Below, in pieces: positions 33,120-42,372 of a stretch of DNA of 64,000 bases (the first letter of the stretch is position 1; the number at the start of each line of letters is the position of its first letter). Both the position numbers and the translations under genes were made by a program. The stretch covers positions 1,751,501 through 1,815,500 of the forward strand of contig NZ_CP029353.1 of the NCBI RefSeq assembly GCF_003130795.1. Direction: 5' to 3'. Source of the stretch: Azospirillum thermophilum. Its GTDB lineage: Bacteria > Pseudomonadota > Alphaproteobacteria > Azospirillales > Azospirillaceae. Below the pieces are notes generated by a model, which saw nothing but the letters and a program-made list of their open reading frames with translations, did not search any database and was not told the origin of the DNA.

Positions 33120-33620
33120 ATGCAGATCAATACGTTCAAGGACATGTATCTCGCCGAGCTGTCGGAGCTGTTCGATGCCGAACGCCGCATGGCCGAGGCG
33201 CTGGGACGGATGGCCGGCCGGGCCGGCCATGACTCGCTGAAGCAGGCCCTGCTGCGCCACCGCGACGAGACGGAGGCGCAGCGCGACCGGGTGCGCGCCA
33301 TCCTCGACCGCCACGGCTACGAGCCGGACATCCATCAGGACCAGGCGATGGCGAGCCTGATCGACGAGGCGGAAAAGATGATGGTGCTGCTGCAGCAGGG
33401 GCCGCTGCTCGATGCGGCGCTGATCGCCTCGGCCCAGAAGATCGAGCATTACGAGATCGCCGCCTACGGCACCGCCGCCGCCTATGCCGAGGCGCTGGGC
33501 CTGACCGACGATCAGGCCGAACTGCACGTCATCCTGGACGAGGAGAAGGCCACCGACCAGCGCCTGTCGATGGTCGCCAAGTCCGTCGTGAACCAGGAGG
33601 CGGTCAACCGCGCCGCCTGA
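33120..33620 (+). CDS. Ferritin-like DUF892 protein (YciE/YciF type)
   Basis: A 166-aa four-helix-bundle protein: TFKDMYLAELSELFDAERRM opens helix 1, with Glu/His pairs E and H in RHRDETEAQ and AQKIEHYEIAAYGTAAAYAEALG, which is the YciE/F signature of di-metal ferritin-like proteins. Function is linked to stress but not defined. It follows the BON gene by 36 bp, likely co-transcribed. Confidence 0.9.
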   Translation: MQINTFKDMYLAELSELFDAERRMAEALGRMAGRAGHDSLKQALLRHRDETEAQRDRVRAILDRHGYEPDIHQDQAMASLIDEAEKMMVLLQQGPLLDAALIASAQKIEHYEIAAYGTAAAYAEALGLTDDQAELHVILDEEKATDQRLSMVAKSVVNQEAVNRAA

Positions 33621-33700
33621 GGCCGCCGGCGCCGGGACAGGCTGCGGGCGGGCCGCCCGGACCGTCCCGCCCGCTCTCCTTCCCCCGCTGACGGCCGCCG

Positions 33701-34957
33701 ATGCTCTCGCCCTTCGACCTCGTCGCCATCCTGCTGACCTTCGCCGCGCTGTTCGCCTTCGCGAACCAGCGCTGGCTCCACCTTCCGCAGACCATCGCCC
33801 TGTTCCTGCTGGGGCTCGTCACCGCGCTCGCCCTGACCGCGCTCGACGCCGTCACGGTGCGCTTCGATGCGGGGGAGTGGCTGCGCGACATCGCGCACCA
33901 GGTGAACCTGCCGAAGGTCCTGCTGGAGGGGGTGCTGGGCTATCTGCTCTACGCCGCCGCGGTGAACGAGGATCTGGCGGCGATCCTGAAACGCAAATGG
34001 ACGATCCTGGCGCTGGCCACGCTCGGCGTCGTGCTGTCCACCACCGTCGTCGGGGTCGGCATGTGGTACGTCTTCGACCGGATCGGCGCCGGGGTGCCGC
34101 TGATCTGGTGTCTCGTGCTGGGTGCGGCCATCGCGCCCACCGACCCGGTGGCCGTCGCCAGCATTCTGGAGCGGTTGCCCGTGCCCGGTGCGCTGCGCAC
34201 GGTGATCTCGGGCGAGAGCCTGCTGAACGACGGCGTGGGCGTGGTCGCCTTTACGCTGCTGCTGCAGCTTGCCGTCGGCGGTACCGGCCGCATCGGCGGC
34301 GAGGAGGTCCTGGTCGCCTTCCTGCGCGAGGCGGTGGGCGGTGGGCTGCTCGGCCTCGTCTGCGGCCTGCTGGCCTTCGAGGCGAAGCGCCGGGTGGACG
34401 AGAGCACGGTGGAGCTGATGATCTCGCTGGCGCTGGTCACCGGCACCTTCTCGCTTGCCCGGCTGCTGGAGGTTTCCGGCCCCATCGCGGTGGTCGTCGC
34501 CGGCCTGCTGATCGGCTACACCACCGACCGCCATGTCAGCAGCGAGCGCAGCCGGCGCGATCTGCGGATCTTCTGGACCATGGTGGATGCGGTGCTGAAC
34601 GCCCTGCTGTTCCTGATCGTCGGGCTGGAGGTGACGGTGCTGACCGCGTGGGACCGGCCGCACCTGCTGGCCGCCCTGCTGGCGATCCCGGTGGCGCTGG
34701 CCGCCCGGCTGTTCAGCCTGACGCCGGCCTTCGCCATGAACCTGGGAGCGCGGCGCAAGGGGGCGGCGCTGGCGGTGCTGACCTGGGCGGGCCTGCGCGG
34801 CGGCATCGCGGTGGCGCTGATCCTCTCGCTGCCCGACACGCCCTACCGCGAGCATATCCTGGCCGCCTGCTACGCCATCGTCGCCTTCAGCATCGTGGTG
34901 CAGGGCCTGTCGCTGGAGCCGGTGGCGAAGCGGGTCTTCCCGGTCCGCGAGGAGTAG
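33701..34957 (+). CDS. CPA1-type Na+/H+ antiporter (NhaP-like)
   Basis: A 418-aa membrane protein with about 12 hydrophobic segments. Family motifs: APTDPVAVASILERLPVPGALRTVISGESLLNDGVGVV near residues 140-180 (the unwound segment and the ND pair), and LRGGIAVALILSLP near 365. It exchanges protons for Na+ or K+ across the inner membrane. There is no long C-terminal regulatory domain. It lies 80 bp after the ferritin-like gene and converges on the LysR gene, with a 3-bp gap between stops. Confidence 0.9.
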   Translation: MLSPFDLVAILLTFAALFAFANQRWLHLPQTIALFLLGLVTALALTALDAVTVRFDAGEWLRDIAHQVNLPKVLLEGVLGYLLYAAAVNEDLAAILKRKWTILALATLGVVLSTTVVGVGMWYVFDRIGAGVPLIWCLVLGAAIAPTDPVAVASILERLPVPGALRTVISGESLLNDGVGVVAFTLLLQLAVGGTGRIGGEEVLVAFLREAVGGGLLGLVCGLLAFEAKRRVDESTVELMISLALVTGTFSLARLLEVSGPIAVVVAGLLIGYTTDRHVSSERSRRDLRIFWTMVDAVLNALLFLIVGLEVTVLTAWDRPHLLAALLAIPVALAARLFSLTPAFAMNLGARRKGAALAVLTWAGLRGGIAVALILSLPDTPYREHILAACYAIVAFSIVVQGLSLEPVAKRVFPVREE

Positions 34958-34960
34958 GGA

Positions 34961-35830
34961 TCAGCCCGCGCACTCCGCCAGCAGCCAGCCGCGGAAGGCC
35001 TGCATCGCGTCGCTCAGCGGCTTCGACTTCAGCCGGGTCAGCCAATAGCTGCCGGTGCGCAGCGTGGTGGCGAAGGGCTGCACCAGCCGTTCCTCCAGAA
35101 GCTCCTGCCCGAACATCAGCGGCGGGGCCAGCGCCACCCCGGCATGCTGCAGCGCCGCCTGCACCATGATCTGCGAGGAATCGAAGATCGGCCCCTGGAT
35201 CGGCGGCGCCTCCACGCCCGCGGCGGCGAACCAGCCCGGCCATTCGTCGCTGCGGTAGGATCGCAGCAGCGTCAGGTGCCGCAGGTCGGCCGGCTCGCGC
35301 AGGCCGGCCGCCAGGCGAGGCGTGCACAGCGGGGCGAGCGGCGCCGCGAACAGCTCGTCGGCCTGGGTGCCGTGCCAGGCGCCGTCGCCGAACCGGATGG
35401 CGAAGTCCAGCCCCTCCCCCGCCAGATCGACCTTGTTGTTGTTGGTCAGCAGGCGCAGGTCGATGAAGGGGTGGCGGTCGCGGAAGCGGTCGAGCCGGGG
35501 CAGCAGCCAGCCCACCGCGAAGGTGCCGACCGCGCCGACGGTCAGCACCTCGCTGACCTGCCCGGCCTCGAACCGCTCCATCACCTCGCCGATGCGGGCG
35601 AAGGCGTCGCGCAGCACCGGCAGGAGGAGCAGCCCCTCGTCGGTCAGGGCGAGCCCGCCGGGCAGGCGGCGGAACAGCTTGGCGCCCAGCCGGTCCTCCA
35701 GGCTCTTCACATGGTGGCTGACCGCCGCCTGGGTAACGAACAGCTCCTGCCCCGCCTTGGTGAAGCTGAGATGGCGGGCCGACACCTCGAAGGCACGCAG
35801 CGCGTTCAGCGGCAGGTGGGTGCGGGACAT
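34961..35830 (-). CDS. LysR-type regulator closely resembling AmpR
   Basis: A 289-aa regulator. The winged-helix N-terminus reads LPLNALRAFEVSARHLSFTKAGQELFVTQAAVSHHVKSLE. The effector domain keeps AmpR-type text: TNNNKVDLAGEGLDFAIRFGDGAWHGTQAD, LLRSYRSDEWPGWFAAAG, FDSSQIMVQAALQHAGVALAP and GSYWLTRLKSKP. AmpR controls the ampC beta-lactamase through cell-wall muropeptides and is normally divergent from ampC. Here no ampC or other enzyme gene lies next to it; upstream is a gene-free stretch and tRNA-Val. The close GcvA group is an alternative assignment. Confidence 0.85.
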   Translation of the reverse strand: MSRTHLPLNALRAFEVSARHLSFTKAGQELFVTQAAVSHHVKSLEDRLGAKLFRRLPGGLALTDEGLLLLPVLRDAFARIGEVMERFEAGQVSEVLTVGAVGTFAVGWLLPRLDRFRDRHPFIDLRLLTNNNKVDLAGEGLDFAIRFGDGAWHGTQADELFAAPLAPLCTPRLAAGLREPADLRHLTLLRSYRSDEWPGWFAAAGVEAPPIQGPIFDSSQIMVQAALQHAGVALAPPLMFGQELLEERLVQPFATTLRTGSYWLTRLKSKPLSDAMQAFRGWLLAECAG

Positions 35831-36112
35831 GGCGGCCCTGGAGTTCCTGATGGCGGTTCCTGACGGCGGAGCCGAATTGACAGCATCAGCGGCCCGCGCC
35901 GGTCAAGCATCAAGGGAGGAGGTTCCGCAGGGCGGGGGCGGGCGACTTGGCCGGTCTGGCGGGCTGCTGCATCTCCCCGACCGGCGAACGTCGCGCCTCG
36001 GCCTTCATCCCGATCATGCGGATGCGGCCGAGCCGGTCGGCGAAGCCGTCACGGGGCAGCTCCTCCTCAATGTCCTCGCAGATCCCCGTGCAACCGGCCC
36101 GGTTCCGCCAAA

Positions 36113-36142
36113 CCAGTTTTTGCCAAGCCAGTTTTTGCCAAG
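36113..36142. repeat. 15-bp tandem repeat
   Basis: ccagtttttgccaag twice in perfect tandem (36113-36127, 36128-36142), with degenerate copies before (ggttccgccaaa) and after (cccatttccgccaaa). Non-coding. Confidence 0.85.
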
Positions 36143-36174
36143 CCCATTTCCGCCAAACCTAGCCCAGACATGGA

Positions 36175-36209
36175 GAAGGCCAGCCAACCCGTCTGGGTTG
36201 CTGGCCTTC
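36175..36209 (-). terminator. Hairpin downstream of tRNA-Val
   Basis: Arms gaaggccagccaaccc and gggttgctggccttc pair over 15 bp with one bulged base and a 4-nt loop. It begins 6 bp past the tRNA CCA end. There is no T-run on the minus strand, so it may stabilise the 3' end or act as a weak terminator. Confidence 0.55.
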
Positions 36210-36214
36210 ATGGA

Positions 36215-36289
<75 letters not shown>

Positions 36290-36559
36290 ATCCTTGCCTT
36301 TTCTTTCTACTCCGTCGCGTCGTTGCCGGCGCTTCGTTTCGTCCGTTCGGCGTGGGCGGGTGTATAAAGCGATCCGCCGGGCATGGCAAGCACTTATTTG
36401 CATTTTTTTCGCACCCCGATGCGGCGCCCTCCTCCCCCTGACCGAACCCCGATCCGGGCTGTTGTTCCCGCAGACGGTCCGGTCCCGCCCGCCGCCCGGG
36501 CGGGATGGCGGACAGGTCGCCCGTGACAGACAGCGACGGGTCCATTACATCAGTCGATC

Positions 36560-37441
36560 ATGGATGCGCACATCGACGCCCCGACCGAGCCGGACGACAC
36601 CTTCGAGATCCTGGCCCCCAGCCGCCAGACGCGGCCCCTGGTGCTGGCGTCGCCCCACAGCGGCACCCGGTATCCCGCCGCCTTCCTGGCGTCGTCCAAG
36701 CTCGATCCGCGGGCGCTGCGCAAGTCGGAGGACTGCTTCGTCGACGAGATCTTCGCCGGCAGCCCGGCGCTCGGCGTCCCGCTGATCCGCGCGCTGTTCC
36801 CCCGCGCCTTCCTCGACGTGAACCGCGAGGCCTACGAACTCGACCCCGACATGTTCGCCGACAGCCTGCCGGCCTACGTCAACAGCCGCTCGCCGCGGGT
36901 CGCCGCGGGGCTCGGCACCATCGCGCGCGTCGTCGCCAACGGGGAGGAGATCTATCGCGGCAAGCTGCGCTTCGCCGAGGCGCGCGAGCGGGTGAACCGC
37001 TATTACTTCCCCTACCACGATGCCCTGCGCCGGCTGGTCGACGCCACCCGCACCGCCTTCGGCCACGCGGTGCTGGTCGACTGCCACTCCATGCCCTCCC
37101 CCGCGGAGGGAGAGCGCAACCGCAACCGGCCGGACATCGTCCTGGGCGATTGCTTCGGCAATGCCTGCGCGCCCGCGGTCGTCGACGGCGCCGAACGCTT
37201 CCTGCGCGGCCTGGGCTACAGCGTCAACCGCAACAGCCCCTACGCCGGCGGCTACACCACCCGCCATTACGGCCGCCCCCGGCAGGGCGTCCATACCCTG
37301 CAGATCGAGATCGCCCGCAACCTGTACATGAACGAGGCGACGCTGGAGCGTCTGCCCTATCTCGACGTGCTGGCCCGCCACATGGCGGAGCTGGTCGCAA
37401 CCCTCGGCGAGCTTCCGCCGACCGCGCTGGCGCCGCGCTGA
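36560..37441 (+). CDS. N-formylglutamate amidohydrolase family protein (HutG/DUF-COG3741 type)
   Basis: A 293-aa metallohydrolase-like protein. Family text: VLASPHSGTRYPAAFL (H of the metal site), RKSEDCFVDEIFAG, RAFLDVNREAYELDPDMF, FPYHDALRRLVDATR, AVLVDCHSMPS (metal-binding D and H), DIVLGDCFGNACA, YSVNRNSPYAGGYTTRHYG and IEIARNLYMNE. N-formylglutamate amidohydrolase releases formate and glutamate at the end of histidine degradation, but there are no hut genes here, so the substrate is uncertain. ATG 36560 is chosen by family length; its ribosome site is weak. Confidence 0.87.
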   Translation: MDAHIDAPTEPDDTFEILAPSRQTRPLVLASPHSGTRYPAAFLASSKLDPRALRKSEDCFVDEIFAGSPALGVPLIRALFPRAFLDVNREAYELDPDMFADSLPAYVNSRSPRVAAGLGTIARVVANGEEIYRGKLRFAEARERVNRYYFPYHDALRRLVDATRTAFGHAVLVDCHSMPSPAEGERNRNRPDIVLGDCFGNACAPAVVDGAERFLRGLGYSVNRNSPYAGGYTTRHYGRPRQGVHTLQIEIARNLYMNEATLERLPYLDVLARHMAELVATLGELPPTALAPR

Positions 37442-37484
37442 TCCCCGCGCCGGCTCCGCCGCCGACGCGTCCATCCCAGAAAAA

Positions 37485-37510
37485 AAGGCCGCGGGGTGAG
37501 CCGCGGCCTT
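37485..37510 (+). terminator. Terminator after the N-formylglutamate amidohydrolase-like gene
   Basis: Perfect 10-bp stem aaggccgcgg (37485-37494) / ccgcggcctt (37501-37510), loop ggtgag. An A-run precedes it, giving the T-run on the minus strand; on the plus strand only two T follow, so it may work in both directions with different strength. Confidence 0.75.
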
Positions 37511-37919
37511 CAGTCTAGGGAGGAAACGCCCAAGAAGTGCGTTGCGGCAAAATCCGGTCCAGAACCGGACCCTTGCCGCACTGCACAATATGAAGCCTCG
37601 GCGACGGAATTCAAGAGCCGCGAAGATATTTCTTCCGTTTCATAGCGCTAGCAATATTCACCGTATGACCGACTGTATAGCGTGTCGCCATGTTGTGGCC
37701 GCAATGCACAAGGACCTTGGCCGCAGCGGCCGACCTGGGGGGTAGGAGGAACAGCGACGGCTACCTCTCCCTTCCAAGCCTGGAACCAACCCTTCCACCC
37801 GTCGTTTCGTTCCTGTCGCCGGCTTGGCTTCAGCCGATGCGGGGTGCCAGACGGGCCGGCGGCATCGGCCGGAGCTTCGCCCCGGACAGCTAACGGTTTG
37901 GCAAACGGAGAACCGGAAC
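37511..37919. other. Region upstream of otsA, no gene seen
   Basis: 409 bp without a convincing gene. The first 170 bp are AT-richer than the neighbours (37590-37680), which suggests promoter DNA for otsA-glk. Open frames of 60-150 codons on both strands have no recognisable protein text or ribosome sites. Confidence 0.5.
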
Positions 37920-39317
37920 GTGAGCAGATTGGTCGTGGTGTCCAACCGTGTCGCGCCGATCGACGAGGGGAAGCAGACGGCGGGCGGACTCGCCGTCGCC
38001 GTGCTGGCCGCGCTGAAGAAGACCGGCGGAATCTGGTTCGGATGGAGCGGCAACGTCGTCGAGGGCGAATCACAGGACCAGCCGACCCTGACGGAGGCCG
38101 GGCGCCTTACCTATGCGACCCTGGATCTCGGGCGGCGCGATCATGACGAATACTACAACGGCTTCGCCAACCAGACGCTGTGGCCATTGTTCCATTTCCG
38201 GCTGGGTCTGATCGCGGTCAGCCGGCGCACCCGCCAGGGCTACGAGCGGGTGAACGCCTGGTTCGCCGACCGGCTCCACCCGCTGCTGCGCCCGGACGAC
38301 ATGATCTGGGTGCACGACTACCACCTGATCCCCTTCGGCGAGGAGCTGCGGCGCAAGGGCTGCACCCAGCGGATGGGCTTCTTCCTCCACACCCCCTTTC
38401 CCCCGCCGGAGCTGATCACCGCCCTGCCCAACCACGCCGACCTGATCCGCGAGCTGTGCGCCTACGACCTCGTCGGCTTCCACACGGTGACCGACCTGCG
38501 GGGCTTCCTCGACTACATCCGGCAGGAGACGGACGGCCAGGTGGAGCAGCGCGGCGACGAGGAGACCGCCACCGTCCGCGCCTTCGGCCGCACGCTGCTG
38601 GCCAAGGTCTTCCCCATCAGCATCGACACCGCCCAGCTCGAAAGCATCGCCCGCACCTCCGCCCGCTCGCGCCAGACCGAGCGGCTGCGCGAGAGCCTCG
38701 TCGGCCGGCGGCTGATCATCGGCGTCGACCGGCTGGACTATTCCAAGGGGCTGCCGCAGCGCTTCGAGGCGTTCGAACAGCTTCTCCTGTCCTATCCCGA
38801 ACACTGCAACCGCGTCACCTTCCTGCAGGTCGCCCCGCCCAGCCGCGAGGACGTGCCGGAGTACATCGCCATCCGGCGCGAGCTGTCGGAGCTGGCCGGC
38901 CGCATCAACGGCCGCTTCGCAGAATTCGACTGGATGCCGATCCGCTACCTGAACCGCAGCTTCGGCCAGCGCACGCTCGCCGGCTTCTACCGGGCGGCCA
39001 ATGTCGGCTTCGTCACCCCGCTGCGCGACGGCATGAACCTGGTCGCCAAGGAGTATGTCGCCTGTCAGGACCCCGACAATCCCGGCGTCCTGGTGCTGTC
39101 GCAGTTCGCCGGCGCGGCGCGCGAGCTGGAGGAGGCGCTGATCGTCAACCCCTTCGACGTCGAGGGCGTGGCCGACGCGCTGCAGCGCGCCCTGACCATG
39201 CCGCTGCCGGAGCGCAAGGAGCGACATGGCGCCCTGATGCGCCGGTTGCGCAATCATGATATCGGTTGGTGGCGGGAAAGCTACGTCGATGCCCTGACCC
39301 GCGCGCCCTACGACTGA
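37920..39317 (+). CDS. otsA: Trehalose-6-phosphate synthase
   Basis: A 465-aa GT20 glycosyltransferase joining UDP-glucose and glucose-6-phosphate. Signature residues: [10 protein letters not shown] at the N-terminus, TAGGLAVAV and [15 protein letters not shown], the motif [32 protein letters not shown], the glucose-6-phosphate/UDP site [20 protein letters not shown], and the C-terminal [24 protein letters not shown]. The start is GTG 37920, which gives (M)[10 protein letters not shown]. There is no otsB next to it; the downstream partner is glk, 24 bp on. Trehalose usually protects against osmotic stress and drying. Confidence 0.95.
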   Translation: MSRLVVVSNRVAPIDEGKQTAGGLAVAVLAALKKTGGIWFGWSGNVVEGESQDQPTLTEAGRLTYATLDLGRRDHDEYYNGFANQTLWPLFHFRLGLIAVSRRTRQGYERVNAWFADRLHPLLRPDDMIWVHDYHLIPFGEELRRKGCTQRMGFFLHTPFPPPELITALPNHADLIRELCAYDLVGFHTVTDLRGFLDYIRQETDGQVEQRGDEETATVRAFGRTLLAKVFPISIDTAQLESIARTSARSRQTERLRESLVGRRLIIGVDRLDYSKGLPQRFEAFEQLLLSYPEHCNRVTFLQVAPPSREDVPEYIAIRRELSELAGRINGRFAEFDWMPIRYLNRSFGQRTLAGFYRAANVGFVTPLRDGMNLVAKEYVACQDPDNPGVLVLSQFAGAARELEEALIVNPFDVEGVADALQRALTMPLPERKERHGALMRRLRNHDIGWWRESYVDALTRAPYD

Positions 39318-39341
39318 GCTGCGGACTGCCCGGGACTGCCC

Positions 39342-40318
39342 ATGACCAGCGACACCGCCCATCCTTCCGACGCCGTGACCCTCGTCGCCGACATCGGCGG
39401 CACCAATGCCCGCTTCGGCCTGATGGACGGCAGCACCATCCATGATTCCCGGATCCTGCGCTGCGCCGACTACCCGTCGCTGGACGCCGCGGCCGAGGCC
39501 TATCTGGCGGCGGTGAACCCGCCGGTGCGGCCGAAGCGCGGGGCCTTCGCCATCGCCGGGCCGGTGGTCGGCGACCGCATCGCCATGACCAACCTGGTCT
39601 GGGACATCACCGTCAGCCGCACGCGCGACGCGCTGGGGTTCGAGCGGCTGGTGGCGGTCAACGACTTCACCGCCGTCGCCCTGTCGGTCCCCGGCTGGGC
39701 GAGGCCGACCGCCGGCAGGTCGGCGAGGGAACGCCGCAGCCGGGCGCGGTGGTCGGCGTCATCGGGCCGGGCAGCGGCCTCGGCGTCTCCGGCCTCGTCC
39801 CCGGCCGGGGCGGCTGGACGGCCCTGTCGGGCGAGGGCGGCCACATCACCATGGCGCCGGTCAGCGACCGCGAGAGCGCCGTCCTGGCGCAGCTCCGCAA
39901 GGGCTTCGACCATGTCTCGGCGGAACGGGTGATCTCCGGCCCCGGACTCGTCAACCTTTACAATGCCCTGACCATCCTCGACGGCCGCGAGCCGGAACCG
40001 CTGACCCCCGCCCGGGTGACGGAGGCCGCGGTCAACGGCACCGACAGCCATTGCGTCGAGGCGGTGGAGATGTTCTGCGCCATGCTGGGCACCGTCGCCG
40101 GCAACCTCGCCCTGACGCTGGGCGCCCGCGGCGGCGTCTATATCGCCGGCGGCATCGTGCCGAAGCTGGGAGCGCTGTTCACCCACTCCCGCTTCCGCAA
40201 GCGCTTCACCGAGAAGGGACGGATGCGGGAATTCCTCGCCCCCATCCCGACCTACGTCGTCACCCACGAGCTTCCCGCCTTCCTCGGCCTTGCCGAAGCG
40301 GCGGCGACGCTGGGTTAG
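39342..40318 (+). CDS. glk: Glucokinase, frame broken by one base
   Basis: The N-terminal part (VADIGGTNARFGLMDG, the phosphate-1 loop; AIAGPVVGDRIAMTNLVWDI; ERLVAVNDFTAVALSVP) and the C-terminal part (VVGVIGPGSGLGVSGLVPG, SGEGGHITMAP, CAMLGTVAGNLALTLGARGGVYIAGGI) are in different frames. Adding one C in the C4 run 39689-39692 joins them into VPRLGEADRRQVGEGTPQPG and a 325-aa glucokinase of normal length. It phosphorylates glucose to glucose-6-phosphate, the direct substrate of OtsA upstream, a sensible pairing. Its TAG stop overlaps the stop of the convergent UDG gene. Confidence 0.9.
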
Positions 40319-40908
40319 CCGGCCAGCCGCGACACCGCCAGCTTCAGGTCGGCGAGGAAGGTCGGCTGCTCGGCGAGCTGGCCGCGCAGGATGTAGCTGG
40401 GGTGGAAGGTCGGCACCACCTCCACCCCGTCGAGCAGCCGGCAGGGCAGCAGCGAGCCGCGGAGCTGCATGATGCCGTTCCGCCCGGTCAGCGCCCAGGT
40501 GGGGGTGCGGCCGAGCGCCACGACGACCCGCGGGGCGAAGGCGGCCAGCGCCTCGCGCAGATGGTCGATCTCGCCGGAGAATTCCGCCAGCACATAGTCG
40601 GAGGTGCCGAAGGCGCCCCAGCGCTCGTCGATCTCGCGGCCCTCCTTGCGGGCCCGGGTGCGCGACGAGAAGAAATGACCGACCTTGTTGCCCGGCGGCT
40701 GGTGGCGGAAGACGTTCGCCACCAGGCATTCCGCCCGCTCCACGCCCGCCGCCGCCAGGTTCTCGTCCAGCAGCTTGCCGCTGCGCCCGACGAAGGGCCG
40801 GCCGAGCCGCGCCTCCTCCGCCCCCGGCGCCTCGCCGACGATGGCGAGGCGCGGCCCGGCCGCGGGCTTGGTCGGCTGCTGGTAGTCGGCGAAAGGCAGG
40901 TCGGTCAT
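40315..40908 (-). CDS. Uracil-DNA glycosylase superfamily protein lacking the Fe-S cysteines
   Basis: A 197-aa protein with the family 4 motifs: LAIVGEAPGAEEARLGRPFVGRSGKLLDE (motif 1), NVFRHQPPGNK, VVVALGR and a C-terminal VPTFHPSYILR (motif 2, H and P). Family 4 enzymes hold a [4Fe-4S] cluster through four Cys, two near the N-terminus and two later; here the N-terminus (MTDLPFADYQQPTKP) has no Cys and KCRPPGN is RHQPPGN. Only two Cys exist in the whole protein. It should still be a base-excision enzyme by fold, but without the cluster. ATG 40908 is the first sensible start. A longer upstream frame is not believable. Confidence 0.8.
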   Translation of the reverse strand: MTDLPFADYQQPTKPAAGPRLAIVGEAPGAEEARLGRPFVGRSGKLLDENLAAAGVERAECLVANVFRHQPPGNKVGHFFSSRTRARKEGREIDERWGAFGTSDYVLAEFSGEIDHLREALAAFAPRVVVALGRTPTWALTGRNGIMQLRGSLLPCRLLDGVEVVPTFHPSYILRGQLAEQPTFLADLKLAVSRLAG

Positions 40909-41096
40909 GGACGGGAAATCCGGCAGTTGCAGTGGGCTCGCGCGGTGACAACAGCGCGCGGCGGCCATTCGGCCCGCCGGCCCGGTATAGCGAAGCCCGG
41001 CCCCCCGCTCAACGCCCGCACCGGCGGCACCCTTGCCGAATCCGCTGCCCGCCCCCAGCATTACAGGCCGGACAGCAGGACAAGGAGGGACGGACG

Positions 41097-41495
41097 ATGA
41101 CCGCTCAACAGGATCTGGCGAGCAAGCAGTGCGAGCCCTGCCGTGGCGGCGTGCCGCCGATGGACCGGGCGATGGCGCGGGAATATCTGGTGCAGGTGCC
41201 GGGCTGGAGCATCCTCGACAACCCGGACCGGCTGGAGCGCGAGTTCCGCTTCGCCGACTTCCGCCAGGCCCAGGACTTCGCCATGCGCGTCGGCGACCTG
41301 TGCGAGGCTGAGGGCCACCACGCCGAGATCCGCTATGGCTGGGGCCATTGCGCCGTCGCCTTCTGGACGCACAAGATCAACGGCCTGCACGAGAACGACT
41401 TCGTGATGGCCGCCAAGGTCGGCGGCCTCGCCGATGCCCCCTACACCGCCCCCGCCGAATCGATGGGCGACGTCTCGCCGACCGCCAGGGGGTAG
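41097..41495 (+). CDS. phhB: Pterin-4a-carbinolamine dehydratase
   Basis: A 132-aa protein. The catalytic text is EAEGHHAEIRYGWGHCAVAFWTHKINGLHENDF near residues 75-105, matching [E/D]xxxHHPxxxxxYxxVxxxxxTHxxxG. The N-terminus has two Cys (KQCEPCRGGVPPM), common in bacterial PhhB. It recycles tetrahydrobiopterin carbinolamine for aromatic hydroxylases; phhA is not nearby. ATG 41097 has a strong AAGGAGG site. The last 20 residues are an extension. Confidence 0.93.
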   Translation: MTAQQDLASKQCEPCRGGVPPMDRAMAREYLVQVPGWSILDNPDRLEREFRFADFRQAQDFAMRVGDLCEAEGHHAEIRYGWGHCAVAFWTHKINGLHENDFVMAAKVGGLADAPYTAPAESMGDVSPTARG

Positions 41496-41510
41496 GCCCG
41501 GAGACGAAAC

Positions 41511-41541
41511 GAGCCCCTCTCCCGGACGGGGAGACGGGCTC
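41511..41541 (+). terminator. Hairpin between phhB and azoR
   Basis: gagcccctctccc / ggggagacgggctc pair with one mismatch around a short loop, between convergent genes. No T-run, so a weak or rho-assisted terminator is the best reading. Confidence 0.5.
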
Positions 41542-41585
41542 GGTCCGGATCGGACACCTCCCGGCCGCAGGCGGGGAGGCGATGG

Positions 41586-42203
41586 TTACGCCGCGACCAG
41601 CAGGTCGGCGATCTCCTCCGCGGCCTTGTCCATCGCCTTGCCGCGGGCTTCCGGCCCCATGGCCACGCCCTCGGCACGGACGAAGGTCACGTCGGTGACG
41701 CCGAAGAAGCCGAGCACGGTGCGCAGATAGGCCTCCTGATGGTCCATCCCGGCCGCCGGGCCGGCGGAATAGACGCCGCCGCGGCCGGACGCGATGATCA
41801 CGCGCTTGTTGCCGGCCAGACCCTCGGGACCCTTCTCGGTATAGCGGAAGGTCTTGCCCGCCTGGGCGATGCGGTCGATCCAGGCCTTGAGCTGGGTCGG
41901 GATCGAGAAGTTGTACATCGGCGCGCCGATGACCACCGTGTCGGCCGCCAGGAACTCGTCCGTCAGCGCGTCGGTCAGGGCCAGCTCCTGCTTCTGGCGC
42001 TCGCTCAGCCCTTCCAGATTGCGGAACTTGACGACCTGCATCAGCTCGCCGGTCAGATGGTCCGGCGGGGCGGCGGCGAGGTCGCGGTAGACCACCTCGG
42101 CCGACGGCTCGGCCTTGCGCAGGGTCTCGACGATCTGCGCGGTGAGCTGGCGGGTGACCGAGGCACCGCCGAGCGGGCTGGAATCGATGTGCAGGATCTT
42201 CAT
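41586..42203 (-). CDS. azoR: FMN-dependent NADH-azoreductase
   Basis: A 205-aa flavodoxin-fold quinone/azo reductase: MKILHIDSSPLGGASVTRQL (phosphate loop), APMYNFSIPTQLKAWIDRIAQAGKTFRYTEKG (FMN loop) and IIASGRGGVYS. It reduces quinones and azo compounds with NADH and is usually a detoxification enzyme. Stand-alone gene on the minus strand, 169 bp after the glutamine amidotransferase gene. Confidence 0.94.
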   Translation of the reverse strand: MKILHIDSSPLGGASVTRQLTAQIVETLRKAEPSAEVVYRDLAAAPPDHLTGELMQVVKFRNLEGLSERQKQELALTDALTDEFLAADTVVIGAPMYNFSIPTQLKAWIDRIAQAGKTFRYTEKGPEGLAGNKRVIIASGRGGVYSAGPAAGMDHQEAYLRTVLGFFGVTDVTFVRAEGVAMGPEARGKAMDKAAEEIADLLVAA

Positions 42204-42372
42204 GACGCGATCTCTCTGTCCGGAATTCGGGGTGCGGCGTCTCACCGCTGGGTTGCCCCAAACATGATCGTTCCGGCCGGATCGCGGAAGATACCAATCA
42301 CGTCAAAGATCGTTCCCGCGAAAGCAACAATAAGGACGCGGCAACCCTGCGGCGCGTCCCGTCGGCAGGCCG

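Larger units (their letters stand above)
35831..36214. other. Gene-free region between the AmpR-like gene and tRNA-Val
   Basis: 384 bp with no credible gene. It holds a small tandem repeat (36113-36142) and a hairpin (36175-36209) just beyond the 3' end of the minus-strand tRNA. Short open frames on both strands translate the repeat into repetitive text and are not accepted. Confidence 0.55.

Noticed and set aside
36014..36211. A small protein coded across the 15-bp repeat region
   Set aside because: Both strands give repetitive text only because the DNA is repetitive; no start site or homology.
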